Of a stretch of DNA of 20,051 nucleotides, positions 15,601 through 20,051 are shown in pieces. A program made the position numbers and the translations under genes. Source of the DNA: Desulfobacula sp. (GTDB lineage: Bacteria > Desulfobacterota > Desulfobacteria > Desulfobacterales > Desulfobacteraceae). The stretch is from positions 1-20,051 of the forward strand of contig NZ_JAIOSW010000390.1 of the NCBI RefSeq assembly GCF_021107415.1. Reading direction: 5' to 3'. The notes under the pieces are model-generated. The model searched no databases, was not told the DNA's origin, and saw only the letters and a list, made by a program, of their open reading frames with translations. The stretch's first letter is position 1. Each line of letters begins with the position of its first letter.

Positions 15601-17482
15601 CTAAACCTCCAGTACATTCTGCTTTATACAATCCATATACATTTTCCCAATTGTTTGGAATGCTCGTATTAATATCTTTTAAGTTATAAATAAAAATATT
15701 CTCAATACCAGGAAGATTCATTAAGTTAAAAAAACGAACAAGCACTGAAGCTTGATCATCTTCTCTAATTTCTCCTCCTGCGTCATTTTTAGTAGCAACA
15801 CCAATCTCTGTAATCCAAACCGGTTTTGAATGAAGATTATAAGAAGAAAGTAATGATGAGATTTGCTGGTAATTTTGATCAAAAAACTCAGGGTTTTGGG
15901 TATCATAGTAGTAATGGATAGAAAGTATATCCATAAAAAAATTATTCTGTTCACCATTTTGACTCTGAATTATAGTTAGCATATTTTCAAAATATGAAGT
16001 ATCAAACCCTGAATCACCGCCTAAAAATAACCCCGCATTTAATACAACTGCATTTGAATTAGCATCTTTGGCTGCTCTATATGCGGGTATCAATCGATTA
16101 TTTACATAGTTTTCAATCGTAATACCATGACTGTGCTGTAAACCACCATCAACCTCATTACCAATTTCAAAATGTATTACAGGACGTACAAGTCCTGGCA
16201 TATCTTTATATCCATCCCCGTCATATCTTTCTACAATTTGGTAAACATAGTCATAATATTGCTGATAAGTGATGTTATTTGAATCTGAATCGATAGTTTC
16301 ATTATGAATATCTAATAGGAGTAATAGGTTTGGTGAATCAGGGTCTTGATACTTTTTAACAAGCTCATCGTAGCCAGATTGATATGTTGTGGGTTCGTTA
16401 CAGATATCAGCATTGATTGTATATTCATAGCTCCATTGAGCATTATCCCATTGGGACTCATTGATATAATCAGACGGTTCTAATGGACTCCACCATGCAG
16501 CATCTCTTACAAACTCAAATCTTTTTATATAACTTTGGTATTCTGGAAAAGAACTTGCCCAGTTATACCAGTGTGCATTAACGGAGATTCCATTAACTTT
16601 AGAATTCGAACAAATGATAAAATACCCATCACTAAAATCTTCAATATTCCCGTCACTTGTAGAAACCCTGATGTGATAATCGTTCCCATCGTTTAAATAT
16701 GCAGGAGGAATGTAATTTATACTCCCTGTGTCTATTAACTCAGAGGATATTTCTTGGACTAATAATTCTCCTTTATACAATTCAATTTTAAGATTTCCTA
16801 CTATATTTATGCTATCCCAAGTTATTGTATATTCTTGATTTTTGAACCATGTCTGGTCATCAATGGGATTGGTAATGGTTAAATGAGATGAAGGACCAGA
16901 ACCAAATTCAATATTATCACAGCCTGCTTCGCCATCTCCCCCCTCTAAATCAGGAATGTAAAGAGAGGAAACTGATGTGTCAAAGATCAACGCAAAGAAA
17001 TTACTGTTGTAACCATTTGCACCACCGTAAGGGATGATTACGTCTTCACTTGAACCATTGGAATAATTGATTCTTAAAGTTGTCTCACTATTGTCCATCA
17101 TATAAAATCCAAAATAGGAAATGGGTGTAGTGAAATTAAAAGTATAGTTATCGCCTTCATCCATTGCCAGCGCGTATGTTCCAATGGGATTTGCATAACC
17201 AAGCTGATTGGAATTGTCTGTTACAAAAGCGTATCCACCAGAGCTTGATGCAATAGTCAATCCTCCAGAAAGTGTTGTGTTTAATATATTCTGTTGATCT
17301 AAAAAACCTGACTCAAAATCAATAGTAACTTCTGGAGAGCTTATTCCAAGATCACTCAACCAGGTTGCACGTATGACGTCCATTTCGCTATAGCTACTTG
17401 TATAAATAGTAAACGCTAAAGCAGGTATCACGGTGAAAATCAGAAGGCCGCATGTTAACATTAAAAAAATCCATTTTTTCAT
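9674..17482 (-). CDS. Giant secreted multidomain protein: GH-A-like glycosidase, LamG, TSP3, lipase-like, PKD, dockerin-like tail
   Basis: This 2602-residue protein has a signal peptide at 1-23 (cut after ALA). An N-terminal beta-sandwich covers about 51-195, then a KNH/Ser-Thr-rich-type domain at 202-290. A TIM-barrel glycosidase of clan GH-A type lies at 298-645, with acid/base Glu443 (HFEIGNE) and nucleophile Glu559 (VWITE). Three LamG domains lie at 746-955, 1018-1240 and 1508-1713. Asp-rich calcium-binding TSP3 repeats lie at 957-1013 and 1398-1503, around another beta-sandwich (1246-1392). A second KNH-type domain is at 1721-1813. An alpha/beta-hydrolase is at about 1956-2245, with Ser2044 in GHSMGG, probable Asp2209 and His2231 or 2233. 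Ig-like and BIG2-like modules (2295-2474), PKD (2477-2558) and a dockerin-like tail DGDVDGNDLADF (2568-2579) finish it. GGAAA lies 8 bases before the ATG. It is AT-richer than its neighbours. Both catalytic assignments rest on motifs only; the substrates are unknown. It is probably extracellular or surface-bound. Confidence 0.85.
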   Translation of the reverse strand: MKKWIFLMLTCGLLIFTVIPALAFTIYTSSYSEMDVIRATWLSDLGISSPEVTIDFESGFLDQQNILNTTLSGGLTIASSSGGYAFVTDNSNQLGYANPIGTYALAMDEGDNYTFNFTTPISYFGFYMMDNSETTLRINYSNGSSEDVIIPYGGANGYNSNFFALIFDTSVSSLYIPDLEGGDGEAGCDNIEFGSGPSSHLTITNPIDDQTWFKNQEYTITWDSINIVGNLKIELYKGELLVQEISSELIDTGSINYIPPAYLNDGNDYHIRVSTSDGNIEDFSDGYFIICSNSKVNGISVNAHWYNWASSFPEYQSYIKRFEFVRDAAWWSPLEPSDYINESQWDNAQWSYEYTINADICNEPTTYQSGYDELVKKYQDPDSPNLLLLLDIHNETIDSDSNNITYQQYYDYVYQIVERYDGDGYKDMPGLVRPVIHFEIGNEVDGGLQHSHGITIENYVNNRLIPAYRAAKDANSNAVVLNAGLFLGGDSGFDTSYFENMLTIIQSQNGEQNNFFMDILSIHYYYDTQNPEFFDQNYQQISSLLSSYNLHSKPVWITEIGVATKNDAGGEIREDDQASVLVRFFNLMNLPGIENIFIYNLKDINTSIPNNWENVYGLYKAECTGGLEIITPKLSIKAMDIFYEKTEGLTFEGTNSEAEQNNGIYKIFYGNDRKKTQVIWYTEFDQTGINPDYSSETISHTVALDHNDAILYDMLGNVINENLENQSEITIGEQPQYIEISNHLYDGLVAYYPFNGNANDESGNGNHGTEQGGVALTIDRFGNTNSAYSFDGVDDKIEVLHNSILNFGEGDFSIGLWVKGSSIVNAAPTRILGKRSLPELGYVFYHTSNYLGFQLGDGVSYTNYDSNFSIDSDDIWINIFVSIDRNQINGGKFYVNGNLVYVFDPTDQQNSIDNSGNLLIGGHPNHLNSHFSGILDDARIYNRALTEDEIKALYNEDDWDTDFDGIPNDGDQSGVEGDNPCIGGQTQNCDDNCQDYANPDQADTDNDGIGDVCEVNLNDGLVAHYPFNGNADDESGNGNDGTVNGGVSLTIDRFGNPESAYSFDGIDDYVAANSGNINTGDSYTLSFWMNFNWQPHRIWGPSFGHNKTSCDNNGYCFLINTNDEDYGFLEGLVQSGPKCNPEASNRFDIGYLQGQWVHVVALCDTDGMLIKTYINTVLKSEKSYIEHPIMENNNLLLGQYGGIIEHAERNSYFKGSLDDIRIYNRVLSQTEISTLYNENTETTHYLINFDDLSEGSSLTDQYQPLGAIFSSNGLLEITHEDTHAQAISVPNILRPSAPNGVQSTLQIYFPIPADDVSTWLLGVGEWSVQIKAFDKENNLLETINIENPGSGYGLENKDYISFNTSQISYVSFIHGPDQWNDDGYSIDDLAYSITNNFFDTDGDGYYDHSDAFPNDPNEWLDTDTDGMGNNADTDDDNDGYVDIIDAFPLDQTEWLDTDQDGTGDNSDTDDDGDGFDDGVDNCPMISNSDQADADGDGIGDACDNYDNSLVAYYPFNGSANDESGNGNHGFENGSVTLTTDRFGNVNSAYSFDGIDDFIKTDSKIWGFDTTTTVCAWIQTTSTGAIISLSHDYVEDELLLTSDWQENMGIINHKRYSDFNVRYTNDAFDDGEWHFIVGQLTGSGQCSNLKLFIDGVEIIGSCVSNHPDIVDTLPRILRIGSRTDSGYRSFEGVIDDVRIYNRALSATEIHNLYIKQPEQTPKLNLTYPRGGEVLNKNKEYFITWNGTNITTPMQIDLYKGNTNILQLAAAADFIDGEHPFIPPDYLDDGGDYRIGISAENGTVWFFSDTFHIRIDVNAQIVTINPQATDSIYENFFPSQNPENLIEGGVESTIIAADGISKLIIRIKSDIPGNVTVSEVENNFKNGSLSTIENHMQDTYQSSVTVPLALYGDEYIAIVVYKAPEDFTIPGYQNSLTRPIILDVVYPGGSGSIDLTLRRPPIVLSHGLWSNPYAIKNAAFDTNLWDRFDNSGENINDYILLNDCTKFNADSFSLAGRCTKENVKNYLNFLRKKGITVTKVDYMGHSMGGIWGRWIIDKFSNNKFTYDKGYVHKLITLDTPHAGSFVADIGQYVIDNADFYIWGIGLNAKDYLASIAIEHNHPITYGAIENLTSYGCAEFLNAVNVPTHAMVGNKYIDTSCVLLSIGTLIPDPHTKAVASILKTSEKILKKINPDFGCENWFDVFDFGSNMDYVVGFESQTGGLDVQNTTEFDHWHMACFNNDVNTTLFNLLNFSVEDASFAEGFQASANIVNLGLFSPQEVLTKGLISKEDTPPENGEGIIFIKPIDGSSVLPGAVLNIEIQTIGGLILSDLLLTAPGSNPIEFFTSPYITTINVPQNAYGGFIITALGEGTDGEIYGSSITLNINNQAVLNSILINPQTLSLETNEELTIQLKGLYSDSTNRILNPEAENITFECSNKSILTIDPMGLCKAVSPGNTFVTVKIPGKNPMIIWVSVTNPYMDAEFNSDKVVGKAPLTVQFTNHSAGSFYECEWDFGDGQASNEFSPHHIYDSIGEYNVKLTIKNGEEYTNIETKNGFIKIVELIADFEPDGDVDGNDLADFAGQLVAGTNTITIQEFAAEFGKK
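12344..15247 (-). repeat. Three LamG-domain repeat units inside the giant gene
   Basis: Three homologous segments at 14618-15247, 13763-14431 and 12344-12961 each open with GLVAYYPFNG-like sequence (third copy SLVAYYPFNG). They continue with DESGNGN(H/D)G, RFGN..SAYSFDG(V/I)DD and end with DDxRIYNR(A/V)L. The opening ~140 bases of each unit are clearly alike at DNA level, the cores much less so. This points to old intragenic duplication with selection on the edges. The units are separated by calcium-binding TSP3 linkers. Confidence 0.85.
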
Positions 17483-17521
17483 AAACTTTTTCCGATCGAT
17501 CAGTTGTTCAAAATAAAAAAA

Positions 17522-17600
17522 TATGGCAACCCGGCTATCTCAATCTCAGACCCGCAGCTTTCCGTCCCAGTGTTTTACTGAGTTGGCTTTATCATCATAA
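17522..17600 (-). promoter_or_regulatory. c-di-GMP-I (GEMM) riboswitch aptamer
   Basis: Read on the minus strand, the leader of the giant gene contains UGAUAAAGCCAAC, a stem CUCAGU/ACUGGG, then GGGACGGAAAGCUGCGGGU, a UCU/AGA stem, and AGAUAGCCGGGUUGCC. This order matches the GEMM-I class (GACGCAAAGCC...GGUAGC.GGGUUxCC), with one difference in the GACGCAAAGC box. By hand alignment the ligand-specificity base (G20 in the Vibrio Vc2 aptamer) is G at 17587. That favours c-di-GMP over 3',3'-cGAMP, whose variants carry A. A U-rich run follows directly (17521-17508), and the start codon is only about 40 bases downstream. The expression platform must therefore be compact: ligand-dependent termination at the U run or access to the ribosome binding site. 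The direction of control is not visible. Confidence 0.85.
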
Positions 17601-17650
17601 TTTACTTTCATAGTAAACATGCAATGTTTATTCCAGCATTGCAATAGAAA

Positions 17651-17679
17651 ATAGCAATTTTACCAGAGCACATAGTCAA
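17651..17679 (-). promoter_or_regulatory. Candidate promoter of the riboswitch-giant gene unit
   Basis: On the minus strand TTGACT (17679-17674) is followed after 17 bases by TGCTAT (17656-17651), which matches 3 of 6 bases of the -10 consensus. Transcription would begin near 17644. That places a 5' hairpin (TGCAATG 17620-17626 with CATTGCA 17637-17643) and then the aptamer at the front of a roughly 160-base leader. Confidence 0.4.
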
Positions 17680-17800
17680 CAAGGGTTGCCGCTATATAAT
17701 AAATATTATGAATATAATTTAATAAAACGAGATAGAGTGAGTTAGGTAAAAATAGTTATAAAATTAGGAAATAAATGTAATACTTTTGAGTAAATATTTT

Positions 17801-17819
17801 CATAGGGTTTTTACCTATG
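17801..17819. repeat. Small 6-bp inverted repeat
   Basis: CATAGG (17801-17806) and CCTATG (17814-17819) flank a 7-base T-rich spacer. It lies in the AT-rich gene-free stretch upstream of the giant gene's promoter, with no adjacent gene to terminate. No function is apparent. Confidence 0.25.
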
Positions 17820-17872
17820 TTTAATTCATTGAATATTTCCGTTGAACTTGCAGCTACAGTTTCCTTTTGAGA

Positions 17873-17995
17873 ATTAAACATCAGAGAACAGATATCCATC
17901 AATGATTCTTTTCACATGAGGTGGGCATTATCAATAACAAATACCGGGAACATGCTGCGGTGTTCCGATGTTATGCTCGTGATCTGTTTTTGCAG
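17873..17995 (-). pseudogene. Decayed fragment of an ExeA/IS-type AAA ATPase
   Basis: A minus-strand frame of 41 codons with one internal stop reads QITSITSEHRSMFPVFVIDN, then AHLM, a TGA at 17912-17914, and KESLMDICSLMFN. The segment PVFVIDNAHLM resembles the Walker B strand (hhhhDEAHLL) of ExeA/TniB-type ATPases encoded next to transposases. The following helix fits the family pattern 'xKExLMDIxxLxN'. The usual Glu after the Asp is replaced by Asn, there is a stop, and no Walker A motif or transposase is found upstream. It therefore looks like a mobile-element remnant. The match is short and from memory. Confidence 0.35.
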
Positions 17996-18284
17996 GCGTC
18001 ACTCCCCATGCGGGAGTTATGATCAGTGGGAAAATCTTAGCCGCCAGTGCAGGTGTGGCTTTCCTTGCAACGACCGGATTGTCTGCGATTTTTGTAAAAG
18101 TTTAAAGGCCTGGATTGTTAAAACGGTGGAATGTTTGAGGACATACCTGCCGCAGTTTTCACCGTTAAATGGAAGGGCTTTGAAACTTTAACCTGAAGGT
18201 CATACGTAAAAAATCGTTCAGGCACTAGGGAGTGTAAGGTGAGCCATACCGGAACGGGTATTGATTAAGTATCCCTTCAAAATA

Positions 18285-18752
18285 TTATTTTAAAAGTGCT
18301 TCAATATGTTTCTTTGCCACTTTCATAAAAGATGGGAAAGCCTTGACAAGAACAGGAGTCATTTCAGTCCCCCAGTTGATTTTGTCGGGTTCAATGCCAA
18401 CCACCTTTAATTTGGGCCTGTGGCCTCTCATCTGGGCCATATCCAGGGAGTCCAGAAGATCAACGTCATGGAGAGACAACATCTGTTTTTTATTTTTCAC
18501 CAGATCGTCTTCATCAAGGCTGTAGATGGTGCCAGGCGTATGCCCGGCCCTGACAATATCCAGTACCAGCAGTTGTTCGTATTTTTCAAACAGGAAAAAT
18601 ATATCCTGGGTAAAGGTTCCCCCGTCAATAAAATCAACCAGAGTTTCATCATAATTCTCTTTTTCTTTCAAGAATTCATTAATGGCATGAACCCCTGCAC
18701 CTTCATCCATCATAAGGGTATTGCCCACACCCAGTACCAATAGTTTTTTCAT
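18285..18752 (-). CDS. hysD: Hydrogenase maturation endopeptidase (HyaD/HybD family, peptidase M52)
   Basis: This 155-residue protease cuts the C-terminal tail from the hydrogenase large subunit after the metal site is filled. It has the family start LLVLGVGNTLMMDEGAGVH and the three nickel-sensing ligands, Glu17, Asp65 (VLDIVRAG) and His95 (SLHDVD). These align with Glu16, Asp62 and His93 of E. coli HybD. The length is usual. It lies 128 bases downstream of the [NiFeSe] large-subunit gene on the same strand, which makes that subunit its natural substrate. The expected cut is just after the His of the Sec-x-x-Cys-x-x-His motif. The ribosome binding site is weak (GGAAA about 13 bases away), and a strong hairpin precedes the gene. 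The symbol follows the [NiFeSe] naming and is inferred from context. Confidence 0.9.
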   Translation of the reverse strand: MKKLLVLGVGNTLMMDEGAGVHAINEFLKEKENYDETLVDFIDGGTFTQDIFFLFEKYEQLLVLDIVRAGHTPGTIYSLDEDDLVKNKKQMLSLHDVDLLDSLDMAQMRGHRPKLKVVGIEPDKINWGTEMTPVLVKAFPSFMKVAKKHIEALLK

Positions 18753-18822
18753 TTATCTAAAATTTCCGTTCTTTTACAATTGCTAAAACATAGCTGATAT
18801 ACAAAAAATATTTTCATACAAG

Positions 18823-18858
18823 CATAAGAGGGGATGAAAAATCTCATCCCCTCTTATG
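18823..18858 (-). terminator. 15-bp perfect hairpin between the large-subunit and protease genes
   Basis: CATAAGAGGGGATGA (18823-18837) and TCATCCCCTCTTATG (18844-18858) are perfect reverse complements with a 6-base loop. On the minus strand the hairpin starts 22 bases after the hysA stop and ends 70 bases before hysD. No T run follows directly (a T6 run comes about 14 bases later), so full termination is uncertain. It may be an attenuator or an mRNA 3'-end stabiliser, giving more large subunit than protease. Confidence 0.6.
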
Positions 18859-18880
18859 TTCCAGTAAAAATCAGTTTAAA

Positions 18881-20051
18881 TTATAGCGGAATTTCCACTT
18901 TAATTTTTCTACCAGTGTCTGCGTCCAGCACGTGGACGGCACAACCCAGTCAGGGGTCAAAGGAGCGGATTAAACGCCCCACATTCACCGGATTTTCAGG
19001 ATCAGGAACCGGAACACCAATCAGTGCTTGCTCCATTGGTCCTCTCTGGCCCATGTCATCCATTGGGTTGGCATTCCAGATAGTCGCCGAAGTGATCTGG
19101 TAATTTGCAATCTTTTTATCTTTAATATTAACATAGTGAAGAAGACAACCGCGAGGTGCTTCTGTAAGTCCAAGACCTTCTGCTGAATCAGGAATTGGTG
19201 CAGGAACAAAAGTTTCTTTGCCGGGTTGTGCTTCTGAAAGCCATTGTTCAACAGCATCAGCAACCATGGCGGTTTCTTCTGCTCTTGCAACGTGTCTTCC
19301 AAGAATAGAGAAAGCAGCATCACCAATGTCACGCATTTTTTTAACACCCAGTTTTTCCTGGCCAATTTTAGACAGTTCAGGATTGGTAACCCACATTCTT
19401 GCGAGCGGACCTGCTTCATGGGGTTTGCCGTTGTATCTGGGTGCCTTGATAAAGCTGTACGCATCTGCTTTATAAGGATCAGGAATCGTTCTTCCCTCGG
19501 AAGGATTCAAGCCGGTTGTAGAATCATCAAAATAGGAATATTTTACATACTCTTTGATGAGTGCCGGATCAACCGGATAATCTTTTCCATCTGTGACAAC
19601 ACCTCTTTTCAGAAGGGTATTGCCTGCGTCATCCATTGGGAATACACCCCAGGCAACACAGTTTTGATAGCCGCCACCTGTTTTTAGAAGATCTCCATAG
19701 GGACCTGCAAGCAGGTAAACCAGGGGAACATATTTTTCCAGGATAAACTTTTTGACTTTTTTGAAACGCTCTGCATAGGCATTTAACGCTTCTCTGGTTG
19801 GAATCTCCGTGGTTCCACCCACAACGACACCTTGAACATGCGGCATTTTACCGCCAAGAAGTGCTACCATTTCGTGGCAGACTTTTCTTATGTCAAGGGC
19901 TTCAATATACTGTGCAACACCAACGTCATTGACCTCTTTTGGCACTCGGACATCATTGTTTGTGTATCTTGGAATAAATGGTGCAACATCAGGGCCATTG
20001 ACATAATCAAGTGCTGCAAGATGATAGAAATGAAGAATATGGGATTGAAGG
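18881..20051 (-). CDS. hysA: [NiFeSe] hydrogenase large subunit, selenocysteine-containing (partial, 5' end off the right edge)
   Basis: The minus-strand frame is open from the window edge, starting LQSHILHFYHLAALDYVNGP, and covers about 390 codons of a usual ~490-residue subunit. Typical stretches are HEMVALLGGKMPHVQGVVVG, GVFPMDDAGN and EAPRGCLLHYVNIKDKKI. At 18950-18952 it meets TGA in the motif S-F-D-P-(TGA)-L-G-C-A-V-H. That is exactly where the DPCxxCxxH nickel-binding motif has selenocysteine in [NiFeSe] enzymes. Translation then continues 22 codons to a TAA at 18881-18883, ending KIKVEIPL. Sec and Cys ligate Ni, and the His precedes the protease cleavage site, so 16 residues should be removed. 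The N-terminal RxCGxxC motif lies outside the window. Stopping at the TGA, or starting at the internal GTG at 19943-19945, would give a false gene model. The enzyme is periplasmic or membrane-associated and turns over H2. Confidence 0.95.
18920..18941 (-). promoter_or_regulatory. Putative bacterial SECIS hairpin for the hysA Sec codon
   Basis: Eight bases after the UGA, the mRNA can fold UG(C)CGUCC with GGACGCA: seven pairs with one bulged C, closing a 7-base loop ACGUGCU. The loop has a GU at bases 22-23 counted from the U of UGA, about the distance seen in the E. coli fdhF element bound by SelB. The fold was made by eye, and bacterial SECIS elements are poorly conserved. Confidence 0.55.

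Larger units (their letters stand above)
17680..18284. other. Gene-free stretch of about 600 bases with remnants
   Basis: Apart from the ATPase-like fragment, no convincing intact gene is seen. The left part (17680-17860) is very AT-rich. The right part (17900-18240) is less AT-rich and holds a perfect 6-bp hairpin (ACTCCC 18001-18006 / GGGAGT 18012-18017). It also has protein-like snippets in several frames broken by stops, such as MFEDIPAAVFTVKWKGFETL from 18131 on the plus strand. An open plus-strand frame at 17916-18191 (91 codons, Cys-rich) matches no family I know and has no good ribosome binding site. This is probably decayed DNA. Confidence 0.4.

Noticed and set aside
17916..18191. 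91-codon Cys-rich plus-strand ORF
   Set aside because: No good ribosome binding site or recognisable family, and it overlaps a better-supported minus-strand relic. The Cys content may be chance in decayed DNA.
18950..19945. A 331-codon frame as the complete hydrogenase gene
   Set aside because: It begins at an internal GTG and stops at the TGA that encodes selenocysteine. The frame is open and homologous on both sides (to the window edge and to 18881).

Overview
The window looks like a chromosomal segment of an anaerobic, sulfate-reducing member of the Desulfobacterota, most likely a Desulfobacteraceae relative (Desulfobacula/Desulfobacter type). This is inferred from a selenocysteine-containing [NiFeSe]-type hydrogenase, a hypCFDE maturation operon, secreted proteins ending in a GDVDG-type dockerin-like tail, and moderately AT-rich DNA. 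No rRNA, tRNA or CRISPR array was seen.

Left part (1-3870): on the minus strand, the 5' end of a probable radical SAM-type protein, a 36-codon relic of a ZIP-family metal transporter, and a sensor histidine kinase whose stop overlaps the relic's ATG. Divergent to them on the plus strand is a membrane-anchored HAMP/SpoIIE-type PP2C phosphatase. The shared upstream region holds a long inverted repeat with a TTGACT hexamer in each arm.

Middle (3823-9682): a tight plus-strand operon hypC-hypF-hypD-hypE followed by a Fic-family AMP-transferase. The Hyp proteins make the Fe(CN)2CO centre of NiFe-type hydrogenases. The operon ends at a hairpin shared with the convergent giant gene.

Right-centre (9674-17680): one minus-strand gene encodes a 2602-residue secreted mosaic. 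It contains a GH-A-like glycosidase, three LamG repeats, thrombospondin-type-3 calcium repeats, an alpha/beta-hydrolase (lipase-like) domain, Ig-like/PKD modules and a dockerin-like tail. Its leader carries a c-di-GMP-I (GEMM) riboswitch, so the protein is probably controlled by c-di-GMP. The next ~600 bases lack an intact gene and hold a decayed fragment resembling an insertion-sequence-type ATPase.

Right end (18285-20051): on the minus strand, the C-terminal two thirds or so of the [NiFeSe] hydrogenase large subunit, with an in-frame TGA read as selenocysteine and a SECIS-like hairpin just after it, followed by its maturation endopeptidase. A perfect 15-bp hairpin separates the two. The hyp operon at 3.9-8.6 kb presumably serves this enzyme, with the AT-rich giant gene lying between the two hydrogenase loci.
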